A stretch of DNA of 57,829 bases from Cochliopodium minus (Eukaryota; Discosea; Himatismenida; Cochliopodiidae): the NCBI GenBank assembly GCA_024220525.1, contig JAMYWO010000257.1, positions 1 to 57,829 of the forward strand. Reading direction: 5' to 3'. Of the stretch, positions 12,426 to 21,826 are shown piece by piece. The position numbers and the translations under genes were made by a program. Position 1 is the stretch's first letter. Each line of letters starts with the position of its first letter. A model generated the notes under the pieces. The model had not been told where the DNA came from and made no database searches. It was given only the letters and a program-made list of their open reading frames with translations.

Positions 12426-13064
12426 GTAAACATTGATTCAAAAATAGAACGAAATTTTTTTTTTAAAAAAAAAATTGCCATGAAAATTATAATTAACAAA
12501 GATAAAAATATAATCAAAAAATATAATATAGAAATCATAAAGTTTTAATAGAAATAAATATAAAAAATTGATGATGAATAACAAATAAAATTTTAATGAA
12601 TAAAATAATCGAAAAAATAAAAAATAAGATAAAAAATAATAAATAAAATATAAAAAAATAAAATTATAAAAAGTGATGAACAGAATATGAAATTTTTTTT
12701 ATAAACTTTATCGAGCAAACAGCAAAAACCAAGAATCGCATCGAAATTAAAACAAAAAATAAAATATTTTTCTTTCTAATTAAGATATGTTATTCAAATT
12801 TTTATAAAAAATATCACATATGATAAAAAATAAAAATAATCTCAATAAAATAAAATTGAAAATAAATTATTGAAAATAAATTATTGAAATAAAAAATATA
12901 AAAACTTTAGTTGCAATGAATTAATCAAAAAAAAATATTTTTTTTTTTTTTATTACTTTTTTCAAACTCATTGAAGAGGTTGACCATGTTGATAAAGGGG
13001 AGAACGTCCTGAGTTTTCAATTCCTCCAAATTTTCGAGTTTTTTAAAATCATAGTTAAATGTTA
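10445..13064 (-). CDS. MED14: Mediator subunit 14, C-terminal part only
   Basis: Five exons (13064-12957, 12312-12077, 11770-11483, 11317-10913, 10855-10445) join in frame to about 482 residues with a normal stop. MED14 is the backbone subunit linking the Mediator head, middle and tail. Recalled human MED14 aligns in order: VYFYPKNVIFKYENN with the VFYKGCCLCLTYGP region, ILIIPKNLNTYTF with the FSILPQSSTHIRL region, a long GVVHSYSPNDQTFRVG segment with the GVIMFKTDALKCRV region, and YRRFFSVYFPGPYV with LEKFFETRVAGPPF. The match starts near human residue 600, so the N-terminal half is missing. It should lie upstream, but there the sequence passes an N and enters a different gene, NAA25. I therefore treat this as a partial gene cut by an assembly gap. 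The long intron at 12313-12956 holds a dispersed repeat copy. Confidence 0.75.
12688..12795. repeat. Dispersed repeat, copy B (left part)
   Basis: This segment closely matches 50888-50988, for example gcatcgaaattaaaac versus gcatcgcaattaaatc and the shared end agatatgttattc. It lies in the unusually long (643-bp) MED14 intron, which otherwise holds only AT-rich sequence. I find no coding capacity or clear terminal repeats. Confidence 0.7.
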
Positions 13065-13088
13065 CTTTTTAAAAAAAAAAAAAATAAA

Positions 13089-13089
13089 N
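13089..13089. other. Single N: probable collapsed assembly gap
   Basis: The only ambiguous base in the window. To its right lies NAA25 cut near its middle, and to its left MED14 lacking its N-terminal half, both on the minus strand. Two unrelated half genes meeting at one N is best explained by a join of unknown true length. Confidence 0.75.
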
Positions 13090-13188
13090 TCTACAATTAT
13101 TACGGGAAGATCGTCGAGATGAGACCTGTTGGTATAGGTAAATTGGTTGATAGAGAAAAAAATGAGTAAAAAAAAAAAAGCTATTTAC

Positions 13189-15485
13189 CAGAGGAAGAGG
13201 AAGGGAAAGGAGAGGAAGGGGAGGGAGAGAGAGGGGAAGGAAAGAGGAGAGAAGGGTTTTTGAGGTAATGATTTGCTTCTCCTTCTTTCCAAAAAGAAAA
13301 AAGAAGAGAGGTCTCTGTTTTCGATATGTATTCCTTTTTCCTGTACTCTTCTTCTCTTTCTTTTGGTGATGATGATGTTGAAGAAGAGGGAGAGGAAGAA
13401 GAAGGGGAGAAAGGAGAGAGAAAGAGGGAAGAGAAAGAGAGGGGGAGGGGAGAAAGGGAAGGAAAGGAAGAAAGGGAGAGGAGGGAAAGGAAATGAGAAG
13501 AAAGGAGAAGGAGAGGATCAGAATGTTTGTTTTCAGAAGATTCTTGAGAAAGGGAAAGGGGAAGAGTAGAAAGGTAAATGTCATACAATTTTTTACTTTC
13601 TTCTTCTCTCTTTTTAATTTCCTCCCCTCTCTTCTTCCTTTCTTCTTCTCCTTCTTCTCTCTTTCTAAAGAGGGGTTGAGAATGTGAAATACAATAATTT
13701 AGTTGTTCATATGAGATGTATCTCAACAAATTTTCTATTTCTTTGTTGGTATTTATTTCTTTGTTGGTATTTGTTTCTTTGTTGGTATTTATTTCTTTGT
13801 TGGTATTTATTTCTTTGTTGGTATTTATTTCTTTGTTGGTGTTTACTTCGGTGTTGGTGTTTATTTCTTTGTTGGTGTTTACTTCGGTGTTGGTGTTTAC
13901 TTCTTTGTTGGTGTTTATTTCATTGTTGGTGTTTACTTCTTTGTTAGTGTTTAATTCGGTAGTATGATTAACTTGTTTATCGTTCGTATCTACTACGGGA
14001 GTAGAGTTTAGATCCTTAAAAGGAGGGAGGAGGGGATCAAAGAGGAGGGAACGAGAAAGAGAAAGAAAAGAAGAAGAAGAAGAAGGAGAGAGAAGAGAAA
14101 GATATTTACGAATATCACGAAAACAACAAGGTTTTGCTGAAAAAAAAGAGAAATGAAGAAAAAGAAGTTCTTTTATTTCCTCTTCTTCTTTTATTTCCTC
14201 TTCTTTTCTTATTTCCTCTTCTTTTCTTTCTTGTTTTAGGGGGGAAAGAAGGGACTTGTTTTGGTGAAGGAGATAGTAAAATTCGAGTTGAGAAAGGGTG
14301 ACTTCTCTGTATTTTATTTTTTCATTTTCTTTGTTTTTTGCTCCTTTTTTCAAAAAAATAAAAGTTTCTTCTTTCATTTTTTCCCTTTCTTTTTCCTCAC
14401 TCTTCTTCATTTGTTCAATTACACTGTTTAAGTATCCCTCATAATCAGCCCAATCATCACTTTTCAAAATTAAATATGAAAATTTATTATTAAAATTAAT
14501 AATTTTAAAATCCATATAATAATAAATGATAATATTCAATAAATGATAGATAATTAAATGATATATATTTAGAAAAGTGAGTGATACCCTTCTATTAAAA
14601 GATTTTGATAGGTTTTGATAGAATTCAAGATATCTCCTTTAATTAAATAATTTTGGGCAATCAATCTTTTCCTTTCAAGATCCAATTTGAAACATTTCTT
14701 TCCCTTCTCACTCTCCAATAATTCAATAATCTTATCATAGTTTTTATCCAAATCCAAAAGTTGTAAATAAATCCATAATTCTAAAAATGAGGAAAGGGAA
14801 TATATAAGCAAACTTTTTAAAACAAGAAAAAAAGAAAATCTTTTTACGTTCAAATGTCAATTCAGGGGATTCATTGAAAGATTTTTCCATAAATTTAAGA
14901 GCAAGAGGCAATAAAGCAACCTTTTTGAGATCCTTGATTTGAAGTAAATAACTCATTACAGCCCAGAAAAGATATTTATTATTTTTGAAATTTTTTTGGA
15001 GAGAAAGAGCCAATTTTTGTTGTTCTATTAAATTCTCTTCTCTAACATAGCATCCAAATAATTTTTCGCTTAGTCTCTGATTATTTGGTTCATTTTTGAG
15101 TGCATTCAAATAACATTTGGTAACTTCCTCAGCTAAATTGATTATTTTCAAAATAATAAATACAAGGATTTCAGAATGCTTTATAAAATTTACGTATTTT
15201 TAAGTGTTGCAAAAAGAGATCTTCCAAAATATTCAAGAGATGATCATCATTGTCTTTTTGATTTTCTGATATTTTTCTTGCTATATTTAATGCTTGATCA
15301 TAATCACCCATACCATTCAATGCTATTGATTTCAATGCAAGTGCATGAAGAAAATTTGGATCCTTTTTCAATAATTGATCACAATTCTTGATTGCTTGTT
15401 TATAATTGTTGGCCAAAAGAAATTGAGCAATTGGATTCAATCTTCTTCTCCTTGTTTCTTCTTGTTCATTTAATTTCTTTTTCAT
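13189..15485 (-). CDS. NAA25: NatB auxiliary subunit NAA25 (Mdm20), N-terminal part only
   Basis: Four exons (15485-15194, 15132-14848, 14780-14588, 14459-13189) give about 680 residues before the sequence breaks near the N at 13089. NAA25 anchors the NAA20 catalytic subunit of N-terminal acetyltransferase B to ribosomes. Matches to the recalled human protein run in order: RRRRLNPIAQFLLANN, CDQLLKKDPNFLHAL, a KYLFWAVMSYLLQ helix, DDWADYEGYLNSV, KELLFLHFSFFSAKPCCF against EELMFQYFKKFGDKPCCF, and SLLFSFWKEGEANHY. These cover human residues up to about 475 of 972. Lineage-specific inserts include a six-residue tandem repeat (ExNTNK) and Ser/Leu/Pro- and Glu/Lys-rich stretches. I chose the start at 15485 because it directly precedes the conserved N-terminus; an ATG at 15557 is also in frame. 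Confidence 0.8.
13190..13575. repeat. Long polypurine/polypyrimidine tract
   Basis: The plus strand is almost pure purine (gaggaagagg, gggagagaga type units) for some hundred bases with short interruptions. It lies inside the NAA25 exon, where the pyrimidine coding strand gives Ser, Leu, Pro and Phe. Composition differs sharply from the A/T-rich neighbours. Confidence 0.7.
13735..13955. repeat. 18-bp coding tandem repeat, about 12 copies
   Basis: On the minus strand each unit encodes Glu-Ile/Val-Asn-Thr-Asn-Lys with Thr or Asn variants at the last position. It lies in frame inside NAA25, between the KPCCF region and the next conserved segment, so it is a lineage-specific insertion that leaves the frame open. 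Confidence 0.85.
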
Positions 15486-15603
15486 TATCAAATAATATTT
15501 TATTAATCTTTTTTTATTTATTTCTTGATATTGAAGAAAGAAATCAAGATGCCTCAAAAAAATTTTATGAAAAGAGATTTATTGAATTCATTTGCATATT
15601 ATA

Positions 15604-15888
15604 TTAATTAAAATTTTTGTTGGTGAGAACATTGTATTCATAGAAAGATTTATGAAGTTGATAGGTGGAATTTGTCTCAGAAGATGGCACTATTTTTTGA
15701 TAAGTTTTTGATTTGATTTTGTTTAAATTCCCTTCCCTGTAATTGATAGCAGGTCCATCATGTTGAAGATAAAATGAAACTTCTGAAGAGGATGATCCAG
15801 AAGAAGATTTATTGAAGAATTTGGTAATATTATTACCCCAAATTCTATTATTGATTTTGGTAGATTTAGAACCAATAAATGAAGACAT
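15604..15888 (-). CDS. Small protein of unknown function (94 residues)
   Basis: A single-exon frame between NAA25 (tandem, 118 bp downstream) and WDR91 (divergent, 67 bp upstream). It begins MSSFIGSKSTKINNRIWG, has a Ser-rich patch, then VSFYLQHDGPAINYREGN and a Lys/Ser/Tyr-rich end. It is basic overall, with no signal peptide or membrane segment. I do not recognise it. Codon use is mixed rather than T-run driven, and its own start sits in a typical short divergent spacer, which supports a real gene. A small mitochondrial or ribosome-associated subunit is possible, but nothing in the sequence shows this. Confidence 0.55.
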   Translation of the reverse strand: MSSFIGSKSTKINNRIWGNNITKFFNKSSSGSSSSEVSFYLQHDGPAINYREGNLNKIKSKTYQKIVPSSETNSTYQLHKSFYEYNVLTNKNFN

Positions 15889-15955
15889 TCTCGTGAGATA
15901 TTTTTCAAATTTTTTTTTTTAAAAAATTAATCAAAATAAAAGAAAAGTATTATTG
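15889..15955. promoter_or_regulatory. Divergent promoter, unknown small gene/WDR91
   Basis: A 67-bp spacer between opposite start codons, made of T-runs and A-runs. No specific element is recognised. Confidence 0.35.
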
Positions 15956-18879
15956 ATGAATAATTTGGCTGGTAAGTATTGAACTTTTAATTTCAACATC
16001 TAATTTATAAATTCATTCAAGCATTTGATGATTTGATAAGAGAATATCTTATATTCAGAGGGTTTACAAAAACTATTCAATTATTTAATCAAGAATGCAA
16101 GAATGATAGAGTAAAGGGATATCAAGCTACTGCAATAATAGATGAATTATTTGACAAAATAAACAACTATCAATTAAGCTTATTTTTGGAATTTTGGTTA
16201 TTTCTTGAAAATACTTTTTTTTCAAGATTGGATTCTGCCTATAGATCAACAATAAACAAATTAGAAAATTCTTTGAAAAAGTATTATATTATCAATGCTC
16301 TTCTAAATGCAAATAAAGAAAAGGTTATTCAGTTTTTTGAAATATGTTCAAATCAAATTTCAAATGATCCAGAATGGTCAAAGTGGTTTGGTATATCAAA
16401 ATTATTTCCTTTCAAATTTATCATAATTAATTAAATATGTTTATTTTTTTCTGAAAAAAAGTGATACCCTATATCAAACAACCTGAGAATGATCCTAATT
16501 TCAAAATCTATTTCACCAAAAAATGGATTGATCAATTAGCAACCTCTCTTTATAATTTCCTTGTTTCAATTTTCAATTCTATTCGTAAACACTAGATCTA
16601 TATTTTATTCAATTTTTTTTTTTACATTTTAATAAATCATAATAATCATCAATAATTTAATTTAAATTTAATTAATTAATAATTTATAATCTAAAGCGAC
16701 TCCAAAATTGTTAAATTTCAATGAAGAAAAACAAGTCAAACAAAATTTGGAAGAAGAAATAATTAAACTGAAAACAGAATTGCAGAGAATCAGATTGCAA
16801 CAATTCAACAAAAGTGATCAGCTCCCTTTTAAATATTTTGAGGAACAACAAGTACTAAATAATCAACAATCTAACCAGCATTCGCTGAATAATCAACAAC
16901 AAAATGAGTACTATTTTAATAAATCTGATCGTCCTTCTCTTTCTTCCCATAGAATCAAAAAAGATAACCCCTCCTCTAATACTCTTCACAGTAATGACAC
17001 TAATGACACTAATGAAATTAATGACATTAACAGTTGTGAAAAAGATTCAAATAAAAATAATTTAATAAAAGATGATAGAGACGAAAAGAGAGATGATAAC
17101 AACACCCCTTTTGATAATAACAATTATTTAATTAATTTAAATATCAATAATTTAAATAACAATAATTTAGATTTTCATAATAATTTAAATAATAGTAATA
17201 ATACTAATTTAAATAATGGCAATAATAATGATAGTAATAATAATACTACTAACAATAAAGAGAAAAAAAGAAAAGGATGGGGAGTAAAAGGAGAGAAGCA
17301 TGAGGTAAAGGGAGAGAAGTATAAGGTAAAGGGAGAGAAGTATAAGGTAAAGGGAGAGATATATGGGGGACATGGGAGTGGGGTGAAAAGGGGGATATAT
17401 TCAAGTAATGGAAAAATAATTGCTTCTGGTTCTCGTGATGGCATGGTTCGTGTTTGGTCTCCTCTCCTTTCATTTCCCCTCCATAGTGAAGATGAAGGTG
17501 ATAATAGAGATAATAGAGATAATAGAGATAATAGAAATGATAGAGATAGAGATAATAGAGATAATAGAGATAATAGAGATAATAGAAATAATAGAGATAA
17601 TAGAAATAATAAAGATAATAGAAATGATGGAAATGATAGAGATAATAGTGGAGAAGAAGAGGAGAGAGATGAAATAGAAGAGAGAGATGATTATGCTAAT
17701 TTTCTTCTTTCCAACTCTCCCCGTACCAACTTTAAAAGTAAAAATGAGAGTAGTTATAAAATTAATAGTAATAATAATAACAATAGTAGTGGTAACAATG
17801 AAAATAATGAAAAAGAAAAGGAGAATGAAAATAAAGAAGGAGATAAAAGCTTTCATTCTCTTTTTCTTTGTCAAAGCGAAATATTGTCCATGTCTTGGGA
17901 AGTAAAAACAAACAGGTAGTTTTTAAAAGATAAATTTTAAACTTTTTAAATTTAATTTCAAAATCTATCCTTTAATTCTTTAAATTTATTCTTATTTTAT
18001 TTTATTCTTATTTTGTTTTATTCATATTGTTTTATTCTTCCTTTCCAAGTTGGTTTTATTTTTTTATTTGTTGATAGGTTTTTGCTGTGTGGAACAGATA
18101 ATGCAAAGGTGAAGATTTGGGATATATTTAACAATAAAATGGTGGCAGATGTGAATTGTGGGGGATTGAATCCATTGATAACAAGTTTAGCAGTAAATCC
18201 AAACAAAAACAGTTTTTTAGTGAGTGCCGAAAAACCAAATCACCAAGGTGGAAGTCTGTTATTGTACGATATGAAAACACTTAATGTTAATAGAACTTTC
18301 TCTTATTCTTCTTCTTCCCCGACTAGCATTTCTTCTCTTTCTTTTAATCATAACGGAAATTTAATTTTGACTGGTGGTGAAGATGGTTTTGTCAGGTAAT
18401 TTTAATTTAAATTATTTTGATACAACTATTATTTTGTTCTTAATAGGGTTTTCGACATGAGTGAAGATACACCAATACTTGGATGGAAAGTGACAGATGG
18501 AAACGTCAATTCAGTGTGTTTTTCTGCAGATGAAACAAGCATATTTAGTTTGAGTTCATATGGAATATTGTCTAAATGGTGCATACATGATGTGGGAAAA
18601 GAATTGCAAATATACAACACACCTCTTCACTCTTCCCCTACTTCTCTTAATTATACCACATCTAACATAGCATTGGATGGGGATGGAAAAAGATTTGTAG
18701 TTTCTTTCAATGAGAGTAGTTATATTTATTCCACACAGGATCATCTTCTCAATCCTCTCCACAAATTTGTTTCTCATTCTAAACCTGTCACTTCTTGTGA
18801 TTGGCACCCTTCTGAAGATATCATTCTTACTTCTTCAGAGGATACCACAGTTTGCATTTCCACCCTTTCAAAATATTAA
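15956..18879 (+). CDS. WDR91: WDR91-like LisH/WD40 endosomal protein
   Basis: Six exons (15956-15971, 16022-16390, 16462-16584, 16697-17915, 18078-18395, 18447-18879) give 825 residues. In animals WDR91 is a Rab7 effector that works with WDR81 to lower endosomal PI3P during early-to-late endosome conversion. The N-terminus matches closely: LIREYLIFRGFTKTIQLF, STINKLENSLKKYYI, and IYFTKKWIDQLATSLYNFL against YFSRQWADTFIVSLHNFL. A coiled coil follows (about residues 170-200). The C-terminal half is a WD40 propeller with ASGSRDGMVRVWS, FNHNGNLILTGGEDGFVR and VCFSADETSIFSL. Low-complexity inserts interrupt it: Asn-rich linkers, four VKGEKYK-like units and an Asp-Asn-Arg array inside a propeller blade. 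The first coding exon is only 16 bp. Confidence 0.9.
17287..17365. repeat. 21-bp coding tandem repeat (VKGEKYK-like)
   Basis: About four units of ggtaaagggagagaagtat type, in frame in the WDR91 exon 4 just before the first recognisable WD40 strand. Confidence 0.8.
17495..17650. repeat. (GATAATAGA)n coding tandem repeat
   Basis: A nine-base unit reading Asp-Asn-Arg in frame, repeated more than a dozen times with small changes. It separates the first WD40 blade of WDR91 from the next and must form a charged loop outside the propeller. Confidence 0.85.
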
Positions 18880-19051
18880 AAAACAATAAAAAAATTAAAA
18901 ATGGTTATTGGTCTATAGATGAAAAGGGTATAAAATCGTCATTTTGGAAAGGTTTTGTCTGGCAACTATATGCCCAAAAAATGATTTAATCTTAATGAAA
19001 TTTGAAGACATTTAATAAATAAAATTTGAAATAAACAGTCAATTCAAAAAA
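18880..19051. other. Convergent spacer WDR91/radical-SAM-like gene
   Basis: 172 bp between two stop codons. It should hold both 3' ends; several aataaa-type stretches are present. No other content seen. Confidence 0.4.
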
Positions 19052-21693
19052 TTAAAGAGGAGGAAGAAAAGAAGAGAGAGTTAAATAAGGAAAACGAGAA
19101 CGAATGGAGTTGATAAAAGAAAGGAGACCAATGGGAGGAGAGGAAGAGAGAGAAGGGAGAAGAGAAAGATAGAGGAGAGGATCAATTTTCAAATTTTTTA
19201 AAAGAAGTATGTTTATTTGAGGAAATTCTGAGAGGAAAGAAGAAAGATGAGCGAGTTCTTCTTCTCTATCATTTATTCCACTCATTAACCAATACTCTAT
19301 TTGGACTTTTTTACCAGAATCAAGAATCAATTTGAAACTTTTTTTGATTTCTTCCATTTTTAAAAGAGATTCTTCTTCTCTCCTCTTTCCTTCTTCTTCT
19401 TCTATTTTTCTTTCCAACAAATCTTCTTTTTTAAACAAAATACTGTTGGTATAGTAATGAATATATTTCTCATACACTTCTCCCCCTGATTTCAAAGAGC
19501 TTATTTTTTCATCATTACCATTATTATCATTATTATCATTGTTATTGTTTTTATTGTTGTTGTTATTGTTTTTATTGAGAAAAGAAAAGTAAGAAAAGTA
19601 AAAAGAAGGAATGAAAGAATTGAAAGAAAAAGTGAGAGAATCAAGACCAGATCCCAACAAATTTTCAGTGAATAGAGAAGTGTGAGAAGAAGAAAAACGA
19701 GAATTGAAATTTATCATTCCTTTATTTTTTACTGTGTTTTTAATTTCTTTTATTGTTTCCATGTATACCTTTTCTATTTTTTCTTTTTCTTCATTCTCGT
19801 TGATTTTATTGACGTTATTGAGATGAGTAATGTTTTTATTTATGTCACAGTCACATTCACAACCAAAACTCACTATCCCTTCTTTTCCTACTCTTTCCAA
19901 GTGACTACTTCCTTTTAAAATAATCTTTTAAAATTTTTTATTTTATATTTAATTTATTGATTTTATATTTAATTTATTGATTTTATATTTAATTTATTGA
20001 TTTTATATTTAATTTATTGATTTTTATATTTAATTTTTTATTTTATATTTAATTTATTATTTTATATTTAATTTATTGATTTTATATTTAATTATGATTT
20101 TTATATTTAATTATGATTTTAAAATAATTTATTTTATTTAATTTATTTGATTTTATTTTAATTGAAGCAAACCTATTTCAACCAAGTCTCTAATACCAGA
20201 AATTTGATATTTTTCACTTTCTGAATAGAATCATGAAACAAAAATTTATAAAATGAAATAAATAATATATATTAATAAAAAAATAAAAATTATTAATCAA
20301 TGAAAAAAAAAAATAAATAAAATAAAAATTTAAAAATTAAAAAATAAGTCGAAAATTAAAACCAATAAAAACAAAAAAGTATAAATGATTATTTTAAAAA
20401 AAATAAAAAATATGAGATTACTATTGAAAGAATCAGAAGGAAGAAACATAGGAAGAGAAGTTTCCCATTTTCCTAAAAAATAATTTTTGGATTTCACACA
20501 CCCCCTTTTCGCACAAGTTGCAAAGTGATCTATAATTTTGTTTCTTTCTTTTCCTCTCTTCCCATTTTCTTCTATTACTTCTTTAACCCTTTTTTATTTT
20601 TAATAATAAAAAAAAAAAAAAAAATATAAATAAAAAAAAATTAATCACAAATAAAAAAAAATATTAATAAAAATAAAAATAATGACAAAAATAAATATAA
20701 AATAAAAATAATAAATAATGAATTAAATGGGTACGTATGTTGAAGAGAAGAGAAAGGAAAAGAAAAGGATTGGTCAGTGGAATCAAGAGGCAAAGCAGAA
20801 ACATAGTATTTTCCGTTCGAAAAAGCAGTGGAAGTGTAAGAAGAAGAAGGCAAATAGGAAAGAGGTAAATTTTCTAATTTCAGGAAATCTTTAATTTTTT
20901 TTTCCTTTTTTGTTTCATTTTCTAATTTAATTTTTTCAAATTTTTGTTTTCTTTTTTGTTTATTGTCTTCTCTTTTTTTATTATTTTGTTGAACATTTTC
21001 TTCCATATGACTGATATCAAATGTTTCTTGATTTTTGGGAGGCTTTGTAATTTTCTCATTTCTTCCTTTTTTCTTTGAATTATTATCATATGGTATCTTG
21101 GATGAGGAAGGAGCCAAAGAGGTCTGTTTTTTCTTATCTTGTTGAGCTAAAATCTCTTCATCATTTGATTTTGTAAAAATAAAAGGATAAAAAGAAGGAA
21201 AATAAAGGGAAAGATAATTGGGAGGCAAAATAGATGAAATGGCATAGATTGAATGACCATCTAACTCTTTAAAAAGCTTGATTCTTGAATTTTGATATCC
21301 TATAGGCCTTCTTCCCGGTAATGATAAGACTTGAGAATGAGGAGGCAAAGGAATCCAAACACCACTTTTTAGGGATTTTTTTATGAATTGCAATTGAGCA
21401 TCTGAGCATAAACTTTCTACACCTTTCCAATCAACCAATTTTCCTTCTCTTCCAATAGAAAGACCCATATACAATCTTTTATCCTCTTTTTCCTTTCTTT
21501 TTTCATCTAATTCAGTATCTCTCTTTATCTCACTTTTCTTCTTTTTTTTTTCAATGTCCAAAAATTCGTTCCTTAATTTCAATCCATTCTTTTTGCTATA
21601 TTCTTTAAGTGATTTCCTTTCTTTTGGTTTAGTATCAGGTTCTATTGGAGTTGAAATTATATTTTTAATAATAGGTATATTTTTTCTCTTCAT
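19052..21693 (-). CDS. Radical-SAM-fold protein of a bacterial-type family, cluster cysteines absent
   Basis: Four exons (21693-20735, 20588-20422, 20220-20173, 19911-19052) give 677 residues. From about residue 76 it follows, as I recall it, an uncharacterised MoaA-like bacterial radical-SAM family: WIPLPPHSQVLSLPGRRPIG against IPLP-x-GSE-x(4)-LP-x-R-x-P-x-G, CAKRGCVKSKNYFLGKWE against CAxEYxCxAAKNFFLxRWE, HLERVGKEGIVSFG against HLExAxxxIVSFG, GMINFNSR and GLDSLTFSFNS against RGxINLNTN and GLDSxRxSLNS, and LMSGINDREEELAHL plus KNLKIDPLLYL near the C-terminus. In bacteria the CxxxCxxC motif that binds the 4Fe-4S cluster follows the WEAPLP motif. Here WETSLP runs into MFLPSDSFNK without a cysteine, and the intron there (20221-20421) contains none. 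It is probably a non-catalytic descendant of a transferred gene. Asn-rich and Glu/Arg-rich inserts and a basic N-terminal extension are added. Substrate unknown. Confidence 0.75.
19935..20110. repeat. Intronic tandem repeat (about 20-bp unit)
   Basis: The unit ttttatatttaatttattga is repeated about eight times with small length changes inside the last intron of the radical-SAM-like gene. It is noncoding. Confidence 0.85.
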
Positions 21694-21826
21694 TATTAAA
21701 TCTTCCTTTCCTTTTTTTTTTTTTTATTCTAAAAGAAAGGGCAACAAACAATTCATAAAACACTTGTCCAAATTAAATTTTTTTGATCTTGCTTTGATTT
21801 CAAATTTTCAAAGAAATAAAAAAAAA
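21694..21826. promoter_or_regulatory. Divergent promoter, radical-SAM-like gene/DysF kinase
   Basis: 133 bp between two opposed start codons, with a T-run, a stretch of mixed sequence and an A-run. No named element found. An ATG-less extension of the kinase frame across this region overlaps the other gene's coding exon and is not believed. Confidence 0.4.

Noticed and set aside
13170-13584. Separate gene on the other frames of the polypurine region
   Set aside because: The Lys/Arg/Glu and Ser/Leu/Pro frames on both strands are products of the purine bias; only the NAA25 frame connects to conserved segments.
21554-21826. Extension of the kinase frame upstream to 21554
   Set aside because: It runs through the antisense of the radical-SAM-like first exon and a T-run, and lacks family similarity; the ATG at 21827 is the natural start.
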